A stretch of 64,000 nucleotides of DNA, taken from positions 1-64,000 of the forward strand of contig JBBSBV010000012.1 of the NCBI GenBank assembly GCA_038250905.1. Reading direction: 5' to 3'. The notes under the pieces are model-generated. The model was given only the letters and a program-made list of their open reading frames with translations, did no database searches and was not told the DNA's origin. Below are positions 44,659 through 53,992 of the stretch, piece after piece; position 1 is the first letter of the stretch; every line of letters starts with the position of its first letter. This DNA is from JAENVU01 sp038250905. GTDB taxonomy: Bacteria > Actinomycetota > Acidimicrobiia > IMCC26256 > JAENVU01. The position numbers were made by a program, and so were the translations under genes.

Positions 44659-46677
44659 TCAGAGGACGTCGTCGAGGGCCGCGGTGAACGCGTCCGGATC
44701 GTCGATCGGTGCCCGGCACGCGAAGTGCTCGCACACGTACACGACGGTGGATCCGGTATACGGCCGGTCGGCGACGAGCGGTGTGAGTTCGGCGCCGGAA
44801 CCATCGGCGCTGCGTACCCCGACACCGGAAGCAGCGGGACGGCGCGCCCATTCCGTGGTGTACGCGCGATCGGGACCGATCACCGCCACCTCCACGGCCG
44901 GAGTCAACGCCCGCTCGTAGGCGCCGAGCATCATCCCGAACGATGTCGGGTACTGCGTCATGGCCGGGCCCAACCGGGCGAGGAGCCGCCGGGTTCCCAC
45001 AGCCAGTGCGTCGTCGCCGGTCACCGCGGCGAGTCGGAGCAGCGCATCCGCCGCGAGTGAGTTCTCCGACGGCGTCGCGTTGTCGAAGAAGTCCTGGGGT
45101 CGCACGATCAGCGCCTCGGCGTCCGCGCCGGTGGTGAAGAAACCACCGCTCTCGGGATCGGAGAACAGTCGCAACATCTCGTGGGCGAGTTCGACGGCCT
45201 CGGCCAACCAGGCGACGTCGTCGAACTCCGCCATCGTCACCAGGGCGCCGATCAGTGCGGCGTAGTCCTCCGCGTAGGCGAGGTGCCGGGCTCCGCCATC
45301 GGCCTGCCATGACCGCAGTACCCGCCCCTCGGATCGCAACTCCGAGAGAAGGAACGTGAGGTTCGTCCGCGCCGCGTCCATCCAGTCGGTGCGCTCGAAC
45401 GCGGCCGCGGCCTCGATGAGCGAGCGGGTGAACATCGCGTTCCAGGCGGTGAGCACCTTGTCGTCGAGACCGGGACGGACTCGAGCGTTCCGGCGGGCGA
45501 GCAGGAGGGGCGCGGCCTCACGAACGGAGGCCGGCGTCGGACGCGCTCGGTCCGACCGATACAGGATCGAACCCGAGTACCCGGTGTGCGGATCGGTGAA
45601 GTTCCCCGCTTCGGTGACGCCGAAGAACTCGCATACCGCGGCCGCGTGTTCGCCGCAGACGTCGGCGATCTCGGCGGGTGACCAGAGGTAGAACTTGCCC
45701 TCGATCCCCTCGGAATCAGCGTCCTCGGCCGAGAAGAACCCGCCGCCCGAGTGCCCCAGGTCCCGCAGGACGTATTCGACGGTCTCCTCCACGACCTCCT
45801 GGTAACGGGGGTTCCCGGTGGCGAGGTAACCGCGCAGGTACGCCCCGACGAGGAGGGCCTGGTCGTAGAGCATCTTCTCGAAGTGGGGGACGAGCCAGAT
45901 CGCGTCGGTCGAGTAGCGGGCGAAGCCGCCACCGAGGTGGTCGTACATCCCGCCGGCCGCCATCGCGTCGAGTGTCGTCGTGACCATGGAGAGCGCATCC
46001 GGGTCGCCGGTACGACGATGCGTGCGGAGGAGGAAGTCGAGCGTCATCGACGGCGGGAACTTCGGCGCCCGACCGAATCCGCCGTCGCGCGGATCGAACT
46101 GCTGGGCGACCGCGGCCGCGGCGTGATCGAGCACCCGGAACGCAAGGTCGGTGCCGTCGGAGTCGAGCGTGTCGCGCAGCGTGTTGCTCTCGATGGCCGC
46201 CTTGAGTTTGGCCGTCTGCTCGTCGACGTCGCTGCGCTGGTTGGTCCAGACGTCGTCGACGGCCTCGAGGATGCGCGGGAACCCGGGCATCCCTTGACGG
46301 TCGGCCGGGGGAAAATAGGTGCCGCCGTAGAAGGGCTCACCGGTGGGCGTGAGGAACACCGTCATCGGCCAGCCGCCCCGGCCGCTCAGCGCCTGCACGG
46401 CATCCATGTAGACCGCGTCGACGTCGGGCCGTTCCTCCCGGTCGACCTTGACGTTCACGAACAGCCGGTTCATCAATGCCGCGATCTCGGGATCCTCGAA
46501 CGACTCGTGAGCCATGACGTGGCACCAGTGGCACGCGGAGTACCCGACCGAGAGCAGGATCGGGCGGTCCTGGTCGCGGGCGGCGGCGAACGCCTCCGGC
46601 CCCCAGGGGTACCAGTCCACCGGGTTGTCGGCGTGCTGGCGGAGGTAGGGACTGGTTTCGCCGGCGAGTCGGTTCAC
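44659..46677 (-). CDS. DUF255 thioredoxin-domain protein (YyaL/SPATA20-like)
   Basis: 672 residues. The N-terminal thioredoxin-like domain begins NRLAGETSPYLRQHADNPVDWYPWG and has C49-H-W-C52 as the redox pair. A long (alpha/alpha) barrel domain of the mannose-epimerase/glycosidase fold follows (FEKMLYDQALLV, SAEDADSEG, YLWSPAEI). It is widespread but of unclear role, probably cytoplasmic. The start is a GTG at 46677. Confidence 0.9.
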   Translation of the reverse strand: MNRLAGETSPYLRQHADNPVDWYPWGPEAFAAARDQDRPILLSVGYSACHWCHVMAHESFEDPEIAALMNRLFVNVKVDREERPDVDAVYMDAVQALSGRGGWPMTVFLTPTGEPFYGGTYFPPADRQGMPGFPRILEAVDDVWTNQRSDVDEQTAKLKAAIESNTLRDTLDSDGTDLAFRVLDHAAAAVAQQFDPRDGGFGRAPKFPPSMTLDFLLRTHRRTGDPDALSMVTTTLDAMAAGGMYDHLGGGFARYSTDAIWLVPHFEKMLYDQALLVGAYLRGYLATGNPRYQEVVEETVEYVLRDLGHSGGGFFSAEDADSEGIEGKFYLWSPAEIADVCGEHAAAVCEFFGVTEAGNFTDPHTGYSGSILYRSDRARPTPASVREAAPLLLARRNARVRPGLDDKVLTAWNAMFTRSLIEAAAAFERTDWMDAARTNLTFLLSELRSEGRVLRSWQADGGARHLAYAEDYAALIGALVTMAEFDDVAWLAEAVELAHEMLRLFSDPESGGFFTTGADAEALIVRPQDFFDNATPSENSLAADALLRLAAVTGDDALAVGTRRLLARLGPAMTQYPTSFGMMLGAYERALTPAVEVAVIGPDRAYTTEWARRPAASGVGVRSADGSGAELTPLVADRPYTGSTVVYVCEHFACRAPIDDPDAFTAALDDVL

Positions 46678-46687
46678 GCGGCCGAGG

Positions 46688-47857
46688 TTAGACAGCGAGC
46701 GCGGTCAGAGCGGCGTCCACGCTGATGAACGCGACGTCGACGAACGCGCGCTGTGCGTCGCGGTCGTCGGCAGCGATCGAGTCGGCCATCGCCCACAGTT
46801 CGGCTTCCACCGGCGCGAGACGCGCGGAGATCCCGACCAGTGCATCGTCACTTGCCTCCGCGCGGTCTCGCAGCGCGGCGAAGCGCGTCCAGGTGCCAGG
46901 ATCGGCGAGCGCGACCGGCACCCCGACCAACGGGAAGCACGGCACGTAGACGGAGACACACGGACTCCCCAACGCGCACCACGCCCGGATACCGGCGCCG
47001 GGCTCACGCGGCACCGCGACGACCATCGACGCGGTGGTCGCCTGGAACGAGCGCACGTGCATGCAGACCGAGACCCCGGTGTTGTCGGGGCCGGGCTCGT
47101 CCGGTATCGGAGCCGGACGTCCGGGCTCCGGCATCACCCGGGTGCCGTGATCACGGAGGGTCGCGAGGACCGACACCGGATCCACCGGATCCCGGGCCAC
47201 GCAGGCGCGGGTCGCGGCGAGTCTGTGGTCGGCAATCGACGTCGGGACGCGCGGATCGCGGAGCGTCTGGAAGTCGGTACCCGGTGAGAGATCCGTCGAT
47301 CCGCGGGTCCAATCGGTCGCGAGCGAGATGCGGTTCGACATCGCCGCCCCGCCTGCATTCGGGCGTGCGGCCCACGTACGGTCGGCGGTTTCGAGGGTCC
47401 ACGTGGTCGTGCGATCGGCGATGAGGAACGACGAGTCGTAGGGCTCGTCGTGGTCCTGCTCGCCGCTCCCACCCTGGCCGTACTGCTCGAGGAGTCCCGT
47501 CATGACGGCGAGCGCCTCGTCGGCGGTCCGCGCCCGTTCGAGGCCGAGCCGGACCACATCCATCCCGAGGAGCGCCGGCGGGCGCGACCGCGGTCGGCTG
47601 GTGGTCCAGACCTTCTCGTTCCCGATGGCGACCCCGTGCTCGTTCACCCCGTGTTCGAGGCCCCAGAGCCACGTGGGCTGCGAGCCGACGAGCGCGTAGG
47701 CGCCGGTGTCGGGGAGTGAGAGGTACTGGGTCGAGAGGGTCGATCCCGCGGCCCGGGCCGGGAAGCTCCGCACGACCTGAGCTTCGGCGGGCGGCCGGTC
47801 GGAGTTCTTGGCAAAGATGAGGCCGCCGTCGCCGTGCACGCACAGGGTGTCGCACAT
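46688..47857 (-). CDS. C69/secernin-like Ntn hydrolase
   Basis: 389 residues. MCDTL at the start puts the Cys2 nucleophile at the processed N-terminus, followed by FAKNSDRPPAEAQ and YLSLPDTGAYALVGSQPTWLWGLEHGVNEHGVAIGNE, the pattern of secernins and C69 dipeptidases. It would cleave amide bonds of dipeptides or acylated amines. It lies 4 bp downstream of the metallopeptidase stop, so both may act in peptide turnover. Confidence 0.85.
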   Translation of the reverse strand: MCDTLCVHGDGGLIFAKNSDRPPAEAQVVRSFPARAAGSTLSTQYLSLPDTGAYALVGSQPTWLWGLEHGVNEHGVAIGNEKVWTTSRPRSRPPALLGMDVVRLGLERARTADEALAVMTGLLEQYGQGGSGEQDHDEPYDSSFLIADRTTTWTLETADRTWAARPNAGGAAMSNRISLATDWTRGSTDLSPGTDFQTLRDPRVPTSIADHRLAATRACVARDPVDPVSVLATLRDHGTRVMPEPGRPAPIPDEPGPDNTGVSVCMHVRSFQATTASMVVAVPREPGAGIRAWCALGSPCVSVYVPCFPLVGVPVALADPGTWTRFAALRDRAEASDDALVGISARLAPVEAELWAMADSIAADDRDAQRAFVDVAFISVDAALTALAV

Positions 47858-47861
47858 GACG

Positions 47862-49445
47862 TCAGCCGGCGGTCAACGAGCGGATCTCGGCTGCGAATGC
47901 GTCGACCCCGAGTGGTCGGCCGGTGGCCGACTCGATCAGTTCGTCCCAGCGGACGCTCCAGCCCGGGCGGAACACGGCGTCCGCGAGGAATCGGCCCGCG
48001 TCCGGGCGACCGACGATGCCTCCGAACCGATCGCCCAGCGTCGCCTGGAGTTGCGAGGCGACCATCTCCCCGAGCAGGTAGTTCTGGTAATAGACCGGCG
48101 CCAACGCGATATGGATCTTGGCGGCCCAGTCGGGGGCATCACGACCGTCGGGGCGGGTCAACCCCTGGAACCGTTCGACGAGGTCCCACCACAGCCGGTC
48201 GAGATCGGCGTCGGGATCGGCGTAGAGACTGCGCTCGAAGTGGGTCATCACCAGGACCCACCGGGCGAAGACGAGCAGCATGGTCAGCCGGCGGTGGGCG
48301 AGGGCCGGAGCCGCCGCGGTGACCGTGTCGTGGGGGACACCGGCGATCAGCTCCAACCATTCGGGATCGAGGGGCAGCCGGCCGAAGAGCATGGCGATGC
48401 CCTCGGTGGTGAGCGGATGCATCGTACGGATCGACCACGGCAGGTCGGCGTCGACCCCGGTGTCGTAGACGGCATGGCCGAACTCGTGCAGCATCGTCTC
48501 GGCCCAACGCGCGCCCGGGACGTTGTTGCACAAGACCCGCACGTCGCCCTCGCGGTCGACGTCGATGCAGAACGCGTGCTGGCTCTTCCCGCCCCGAGGC
48601 AACAGATCGCTGCGGACCAGGATGGGGTCGATGTCGAGGCCGATACCCGCATAGGTAGTGCGCGTGAGCGCGACGAGATCGGTATCGGCGAACCATGCGT
48701 CGAGATCGACCGCACGACTCTCAGGTGCGCTCTGGAAGAAGGGGTCGTCGTAGTGCCACGGCCGCAGTTCCGCGACGGAGCAGCCGAATCGCTCGGCGCG
48801 CCGGCGGTCGTCGTCGGCCTTCCAGCCCGAGAAGGGTTCATCGGTCGCGGCCTCGACCGCCGCGAGCGTCTCCAGCAGCGCGTTCTCGTCCAGCTCCGAT
48901 GTTTCCAGTGTGAGGGCGAAGTAGTCGCGCGCGCCGAGTTCCTGTGCGGCACGGTTCCGGAGCCGGGCCAGTTCGCGCACACCCTCGGCGACCTCGGCAC
49001 CCACCTGCTTGGAGGCGAGATACGCGCGGCGTCGCAGGTCGGCGTCATCGGAGGTGCGCAGGATCTCGAGGATCGCATTGTCGTCCACCGCGGCCCCGTC
49101 GAGTGTGGGCCGGAACTCGTTGAAGACCCGGTCGATGCGGGCTTCGCCCCGCACCATCTCGTCACGGATCGACGCCGAGATCTGCTGCGGCGCCATCCGG
49201 TCGCGGAGGACAGCCGCCTGCCGGGCCGGACAACGCTCGGCCGGTTCGTCGGCCACGGTCGCGAGGGCTGCGTACATCGTCGGGTCCGCGAGGGCCTCGC
49301 GCAACGCGAGGTCCGCCGCGATGCGCTCCGCTTCGTTGGCATCGGACGTGTCGGTACTCGCGGTCCACCAGGCCTGGTTGGCGCGCCGATCCAATGGCGC
49401 CAGGCTGGCTGCGAAGCGTTCGATCTCGTCGACGGTGAGGGACAT
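47862..49445 (-). CDS. M2/M3-like zinc metallopeptidase
   Basis: 527 residues, mostly helical. The gluzincin site is HEFGH at 320-324, with the third ligand Glu348 in TTEGIAM. The layout matches angiotensin-converting-enzyme-like (M2) or oligopeptidase (M3) proteins with a deep channel for short peptides. There is no signal peptide, so it is cytoplasmic. It is co-directional and adjacent to the C69 hydrolase. Confidence 0.85.
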   Translation of the reverse strand: MSLTVDEIERFAASLAPLDRRANQAWWTASTDTSDANEAERIAADLALREALADPTMYAALATVADEPAERCPARQAAVLRDRMAPQQISASIRDEMVRGEARIDRVFNEFRPTLDGAAVDDNAILEILRTSDDADLRRRAYLASKQVGAEVAEGVRELARLRNRAAQELGARDYFALTLETSELDENALLETLAAVEAATDEPFSGWKADDDRRRAERFGCSVAELRPWHYDDPFFQSAPESRAVDLDAWFADTDLVALTRTTYAGIGLDIDPILVRSDLLPRGGKSQHAFCIDVDREGDVRVLCNNVPGARWAETMLHEFGHAVYDTGVDADLPWSIRTMHPLTTEGIAMLFGRLPLDPEWLELIAGVPHDTVTAAAPALAHRRLTMLLVFARWVLVMTHFERSLYADPDADLDRLWWDLVERFQGLTRPDGRDAPDWAAKIHIALAPVYYQNYLLGEMVASQLQATLGDRFGGIVGRPDAGRFLADAVFRPGWSVRWDELIESATGRPLGVDAFAAEIRSLTAG

Positions 49446-49491
49446 CGGTCGAGTGTAGGAGCGGGTCGCGGACGCCGCCGCCGCCGGTCGG

Positions 49492-49842
49492 CTACTCGAA
49501 CCAGATGCGCTGGTACTCGCGGCTCATCGGGTGGGTGAGGAGCACGACGAGGACCACGGCAAACGCGAACGAGATGATCGTGGGGAACCCGAGCACCGCG
49601 GCGCCGGCTAGGGAGATCCAGATGCCCACGTTGAGGATCGCGGCGACGACGGCCACCCCGTAACCCCACTTCTTGTCGTTGGCGATTCCGAACCCGCCCG
49701 CGGCAAGGGCGACACCGAGGAGCACGAAGACCGCGTACCCGCCGCCGTCGATGAAAGCGAAGAACGCCTGGAAGTAGCAGAGCAGCGTGCCGTTGACGAG
49801 GGTCTGCGGCTGCGACTGATTCAGGAAGCGGTGGCGGTTCAC
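49492..49842 (-). CDS. small integral membrane protein, unknown
   Basis: 116 residues with about three membrane segments (about 32-50, 60-80, 82-102) and a short basic N-terminus. The GTG start overlaps the rlmN stop as GTGA, so it is translated after rlmN. No family recognised. Confidence 0.75.
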   Translation of the reverse strand: MNRHRFLNQSQPQTLVNGTLLCYFQAFFAFIDGGGYAVFVLLGVALAAGGFGIANDKKWGYGVAVVAAILNVGIWISLAGAAVLGFPTIISFAFAVVLVVLLTHPMSREYQRIWFE

Positions 49843-50894
49843 CCGGGCATTCTGGTCGATGCCGGGGTGCCGTTCCCGGTCGCTCGGTCACGAAGCTGTC
49901 CGCAGGCGGCGTCGATATCGGTCCCGCGGTTCCGGCGGACGGTCGCGTTGAGTCCCTCTGCGTGCAGGTCGGCGGCGAAGGCGCGGATGCTCGCGCCGAC
50001 CGGAGCGTGACCGGCGAAGGCCGCGGTCCGGTTCAACGGGATCAGGTTCACGTGGGCCCCCAGGGGGCCGAGCGGACGCAGCAGTTCGGCCAGGCGGAGG
50101 GCGTGGCGGGGTTGGTCGTTGACTCCTTCGATGCAGGCGTATTCGAAGGTGACGCGCCGGCCCCGGGCCTGGCCGTACTCGTGCGCCGCCGCGATCAGCT
50201 CGGTGAGCGGGTACCGGCGGTTCACCGGGATCATCGAACTCCGCAGGTCGTCGTCCGCGGCGTGGAGCGACACCGCGAGCGTGACCGGAATCGCCTCGCC
50301 GGCCAGGCGTCGGATTCCCGGGACGATGCCGACGGTGGACACGGTGATCCGGCGGGCCGAGATCCCGAGGTCGCCATGCAGACGTTCGATCGCCGTCCAG
50401 GTCGCGTCGTAGTTGGCCAGGGGTTCGCCCATGCCCATGAACACCACATTGGTGACGGGCTGGGGCGACTGGTGTGCAACCACCAGGACCTGCTCCACGA
50501 TCTCGCCCGCATCGAGCTGGCGTGTGAAGCCGGCCTGGCCGGTCGCGCAGAACGTGCACGCCATCGCGCACCCGGCCTGGGACGAGACACAGACGGTGGC
50601 GCGCCCGGGCGAGAGCATCAGCACGGTCTCGATCTCGGCGCCGTCGGCGGTCGTGAACAGCCACTTGCGCGTCTGTTCGTGATCGCCCCGTTGCTCGACG
50701 AGCGTCGTGAGGGTCGTGGGGAAGGCGGCCGTCAGCTCGTCGCGCAGCGTCGCCGGCAGGTTGGTCGCGGTCTCGAGTGGTCGACGCTGCTTGTAGAGCG
50801 CGTCCCAGACCTGCTGGACCCGGTACCGCGGATGACCGTGCGCCGCCATCCACGTCTCGTACTCGGTGCGTGACGCGCCGTAGCGGGAACTCAT
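49839..50894 (-). CDS. rlmN: dual-specificity 23S rRNA/tRNA adenine-C2 methyltransferase
   Basis: 351 residues. The radical-SAM cluster is C109-x3-C113-x2-C116 (CAMACTFC) and the C-terminal Cys331 in DIDAACGQL is the resolving cysteine. VFMGMGEPLANYD binds SAM. It methylates A2503 of 23S rRNA and A37 of some tRNAs. ATG 50894 overlaps the mshD stop as ATGA. The order mshD-rlmN-membrane protein is one operon on the minus strand. Confidence 0.95.
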   Translation of the reverse strand: MSSRYGASRTEYETWMAAHGHPRYRVQQVWDALYKQRRPLETATNLPATLRDELTAAFPTTLTTLVEQRGDHEQTRKWLFTTADGAEIETVLMLSPGRATVCVSSQAGCAMACTFCATGQAGFTRQLDAGEIVEQVLVVAHQSPQPVTNVVFMGMGEPLANYDATWTAIERLHGDLGISARRITVSTVGIVPGIRRLAGEAIPVTLAVSLHAADDDLRSSMIPVNRRYPLTELIAAAHEYGQARGRRVTFEYACIEGVNDQPRHALRLAELLRPLGPLGAHVNLIPLNRTAAFAGHAPVGASIRAFAADLHAEGLNATVRRNRGTDIDAACGQLRDRATGNGTPASTRMPG

Positions 50895-51805
50895 GTGACA
50901 TCCGATCCGGTGCGCATGGCGGTGTCGGTCCGCACGATCTCGAAGCCGAGCGCCACATAGAGCCCGAGTGCGGCGGTGTTCGAGGCGGCAACGTAGAGCT
51001 CGCCGGTGGGACACGAGCGTACGTCGGCCAGGTAGCGGAGACCGTCGACCACGAGGGCCCGGCCCAGTCCGAGTCCCTGCGCGTCCGGATCCACACCGAT
51101 CACGAAGATCTCGCCGACGCGCCCCCGGTCGATGTGCACCTTGGTCCAGCAGAACCCGACGAGTTCGTCGGCCCGCCACGCGAGGAGGAAGCCTTCCGGG
51201 TCGAACCACGGTTCGGCCATGCGCCGGGCCAACACCTCGGCGATCCATCCGCCCTGGTCGGGATGGTTGAGGAAGGCGCGGTTGTTCACCCGGAGCCACG
51301 CCGCCTCGTCGGTCCCGGGCCGGAACGGGCGAGGCTCGATGCCGGGCGGCCACTGCGCCCGCTCCGTCAGCGGCAGCGGGACCTGCATCCGGTGTTGACG
51401 GCGGTCCACGAGGAATCCGGCGCTCGTGAGCGCGTGCAGCAGGGCGGGATCCGAGCCGGGCAACCACACCACCAGCTCGCCGGGCGGGAAGGCGGCGTGC
51501 TCTGCGTCCAGTGCGTGCTGCAGGACGGCGGTGATCGTGGTCGGCGCGGCATCCGGGACCGCGCCCAGGGAGAGATGGCGGTGGCGCGGCTGGAACGTGT
51601 CCGAGGGCGCGGTGATGGCCGCGACCGTGCCATCCGGGCTCGCCGTCAGCCGGATCGCCGGGTCGTCGGCCGCGCGCCCCGCGACCGCCCACACGGCCTC
51701 GGGAAACGCCTCGTGGCCCGTTTCCCGGCGCGTGGCGTCGTCGATCGCCCGGAGTAGTCGGACCGATGCCGCCGCGGTCGGATCGGTCGGAACGGGGGAG
51801 GCCAT
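50891..51805 (-). CDS. mshD: mycothiol synthase
   Basis: 304 residues with two tandem GNAT domains. The C-terminal active domain has WLRVNNRAFLNHPDQGGW, the MshD fingerprint, then GEIFVIGVDPDAQGLGLGRAL (acetyl-CoA loop) and YVAASNTAALGLYVALGFE. It acetylates Cys-GlcN-Ins to finish mycothiol, which places the host in Actinobacteria. The ATG at 51805 is 8 nt after TAGCGT, a leaderless start from a promoter shared with nth. Confidence 0.92.
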   Translation of the reverse strand: MASPVPTDPTAAASVRLLRAIDDATRRETGHEAFPEAVWAVAGRAADDPAIRLTASPDGTVAAITAPSDTFQPRHRHLSLGAVPDAAPTTITAVLQHALDAEHAAFPPGELVVWLPGSDPALLHALTSAGFLVDRRQHRMQVPLPLTERAQWPPGIEPRPFRPGTDEAAWLRVNNRAFLNHPDQGGWIAEVLARRMAEPWFDPEGFLLAWRADELVGFCWTKVHIDRGRVGEIFVIGVDPDAQGLGLGRALVVDGLRYLADVRSCPTGELYVAASNTAALGLYVALGFEIVRTDTAMRTGSDVT

Positions 51806-51813
51806 CGGGCGAG

Positions 51814-51823
51814 ACGCTACTTT
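51814..51823. promoter_or_regulatory. symmetric bidirectional -10 element between mshD and nth
   Basis: ACGCTACTTT reads as TACTTT on the plus strand (51818-51823, 6 nt before the nth ATG) and as TAGCGT on the minus strand (51819-51814, 8 nt before the mshD ATG). The two hexamers share the central TA, so one melted site could serve both genes, each leaderless. Confidence 0.55.
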
Positions 51824-51829
51824 CCTGCC

Positions 51830-52483
51830 ATGTCCCGACCGCGTGGAGCGAAAGCGCGAAGTGCGGTGGTCCTCACCCGCCTCGCCGACGAATACCCCGG
51901 CTCCGCACGCGACCTGTGTGCGTTGCGCCACGACAATCCGTTCCAGCTGCTCGGGGCCACGATCCTCTCGGCCCAGTGCACCGACGAGATGGTGAACTCG
52001 GTCACGCCCACGCTCTTCGGCCGCTATCCGACGCCCGACGAACTCGCGACGGCCGATCCGGAGGAGGTCGAGCAGATCGTCCATCCCACCGGCTTCTTCC
52101 GTCAGAAGACCAAGAGCCTCATCGGGATGGCCACCGCAGTCCGCGACCGGTTCGACGGTGAGGTCCCGTCCGCCCTCGAGGATCTCGTCACGCTGCCCGG
52201 GGTCGGCCGCAAGACCGGCAACGTCCTGCGTTCGGTGGCCTTCGATCTGCCCGGCCTCCCGGTCGACACCCACGTCGGTCGGTTGTCGACCCGGCTCAAG
52301 CTCACGAACGAGACCGATCCGGTCAAGGTCGAACTCGATCTGAACGGACTCATCCCGCCCGAGGAACGTGGCGGATTCTCACTGCGGCTCATCCTCCACG
52401 GGCGGCGCACCTGCATCGCCCGGCGGCCCAAGTGCGACGACTGTCTCCTCGCCGACATCTGCCCATCGGCGGGCCGGCTGTGA
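51830..52483 (+). CDS. nth: endonuclease III (DNA glycosylase/AP lyase)
   Basis: 217 residues. The helix-hairpin-helix LPGVGRKTGNV carries the Schiff-base Lys128, and Asp146 in VDTHVGR is the second catalytic residue. The [4Fe-4S] loop is C195-x6-C202-x2-C205-x5-C211. It removes oxidised pyrimidines. The ATG follows a -10 directly with no ribosome-binding site. Confidence 0.96.
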   Translation: MSRPRGAKARSAVVLTRLADEYPGSARDLCALRHDNPFQLLGATILSAQCTDEMVNSVTPTLFGRYPTPDELATADPEEVEQIVHPTGFFRQKTKSLIGMATAVRDRFDGEVPSALEDLVTLPGVGRKTGNVLRSVAFDLPGLPVDTHVGRLSTRLKLTNETDPVKVELDLNGLIPPEERGGFSLRLILHGRRTCIARRPKCDDCLLADICPSAGRL

Positions 52484-53673
52484 ACGGCGTCGAGACGCGC
52501 GCCATCACCCGACCCGAACTCGGCGAGTTCTTCGAGATCCGGTGCCAGTCGTTCGGGCTGCCGCCGTCCGACCGTGACGACTGGCTCCGACGCATCGAGG
52601 CCGACGTGGATGCGGTGTGCCTCGGCTGTTTCGACGGTTCCCGCATGCTCGGCGCACTCCGTGTCCTCCCGGGCGGGCAGTGGTGGGTGCGCCGATCGCT
52701 CCCGATGGGCGGGGTCGCCGCGGTCGTCGTCCGACCCGAAGCACGCGGGCGGGGCGTGGCGCGCTCGCTGCTGCACGGCGCGCTCGACTGGATGCACACC
52801 GCCGGCATCGTGGTCAGCGCGCTCCATCCGGCATCCACCCGGGTCTACCGCAGTTCGGGCTGGGAGATCGCCGGCCGCGAAGGCGTTCTGCGGGTCCCGA
52901 CCCGCAGCGTCGCCGCGATTCACCGCGGTGCCGATCTCGACGTGGCGCGGCTGGGCGTCGACGACCGGACCGCGATACGCGCGTGTTACGCAGACCTTGC
53001 GCAGCGAACCCACGGTGCGGTCGACCGATCGTCGTCGTACTGGCATCTCGTCGACGCGACCCTCGAATCGCCGGCCGCGTTCGTGTACGGCGTCCGTCAG
53101 GGCGATGAACTGCGCGGCTACGTGCGGTACGAGCAACTTCCGAGACGGGAATGGGGCTACCGGATCGCGGTACGGGAGGTGGTCGCGGCGGATCTCGACG
53201 TCGCCGCGTCGCTCTGGCGTTTCCTCGGCGGCCACGTGATGCAGTCGGAGTTCCTCGACGTGCCGGTCATCCTCGAGGACCAGCTGCTGCTCCTCCTCGA
53301 CGAGCAGGACGTGCGGCTGCTCGGGGAGAACCGGTGGATGACGCGCGTCGTCGACCTCGCCGCGACGGTGGCCGGGCGTGGCTACCTCACCGCGGCAGCC
53401 GACGCGCTCACCGTGGACGTCACCGATCCGTGGCCGGGTGGAGCGAGCGGAACCTGGCGACTCGAGGTGAGCGGGGAGACCGGATACGCCCAGCCGACCA
53501 CCGCCGACGCGTCCCTTCGGATCGACATCGGGGCGCTCAGCGCACTGATGATCGGACGGTTCACCGCCGAGCAGCTCCTGGCGTCCGGGCGGCTCCGGGG
53601 CGATCCGCACGATGCCCGGCGCCTCGGCGGGATGTTCACCGCACCGTTGCCGGTGCTCGCAGACGACTTCTGA
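52480..53673 (+). CDS. Eis-like GNAT N-acetyltransferase with SCP2-type C-terminal domain
   Basis: 397 residues, the length of Eis proteins. The N-terminal GNAT has VAAVVVRPEARGRGVARSLLHG (acetyl-CoA loop), a second non-catalytic GNAT follows, and the last roughly 100 residues form the sterol-carrier-like domain seen in Eis. The terminal carboxylate (DDF) could be the general base as in Eis. The GTG overlaps the nth stop (GTGA). The substrate (amine, lysine or aminoglycoside) is unknown. Confidence 0.87.
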   Translation: MNGVETRAITRPELGEFFEIRCQSFGLPPSDRDDWLRRIEADVDAVCLGCFDGSRMLGALRVLPGGQWWVRRSLPMGGVAAVVVRPEARGRGVARSLLHGALDWMHTAGIVVSALHPASTRVYRSSGWEIAGREGVLRVPTRSVAAIHRGADLDVARLGVDDRTAIRACYADLAQRTHGAVDRSSSYWHLVDATLESPAAFVYGVRQGDELRGYVRYEQLPRREWGYRIAVREVVAADLDVAASLWRFLGGHVMQSEFLDVPVILEDQLLLLLDEQDVRLLGENRWMTRVVDLAATVAGRGYLTAAADALTVDVTDPWPGGASGTWRLEVSGETGYAQPTTADASLRIDIGALSALMIGRFTAEQLLASGRLRGDPHDARRLGGMFTAPLPVLADDF

Positions 53674-53709
53674 CCGGTCGCCGGACCCGAGTCTGCGAGA
53701 CGAACCAGG

Positions 53710-53916
53710 TCAGACGCGCGCCGCGAGCGACTTGATCGCCCGGTCGACGGCCCGGCGCGCCATGATCAGGGCCCGCTCGGCGCTCTCGAGGTCACCGGCC
53801 ACCCCGGAACCGTCCGTGCCCCGGTAGTGGTCACCGACCTCCACGATCCGCTCGGTGAGTTCCTCCAGCGATGATCGCAGCGTGCTCAGTTCGGCGTGGT
53901 CGGCGGAGATGGTCAC
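53710..53916 (-). CDS. small coiled-coil protein, unknown
   Basis: 68 residues with a GTG start. Two helices (LSTLRSSLEELTERIVEVGDHY and LESAERALIMARRAVDRAIKSLAARV) are separated by a Gly-rich turn, suggesting a helical hairpin. It is convergent with the Eis-like gene and divergent from hisD. Function unknown. Confidence 0.6.
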   Translation of the reverse strand: MTISADHAELSTLRSSLEELTERIVEVGDHYRGTDGSGVAGDLESAERALIMARRAVDRAIKSLAARV

Positions 53917-53980
53917 GGTTCGAGCCTGACAACCCGCGCGGGTCGGTGCAACTCGTCACCGGTTGCCGGACCGGCACCGG

Positions 53981-53986
53981 TACGAT
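53981..53986 (+). promoter_or_regulatory. -10 element (TACGAT), leaderless hisD operon
   Basis: It lies 6 nt before the hisD ATG at 53993, so the his transcript should begin at the start codon. There is no room for a leader peptide or attenuator. Confidence 0.5.
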
Positions 53987-53992
53987 GCGCCC

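Noticed and set aside
53917..53992. Riboswitch, T-box or leader peptide before hisD
   Set aside because: The -10 element lies 6 nt from the ATG, leaving no leader, and no His-rich short frame is present.
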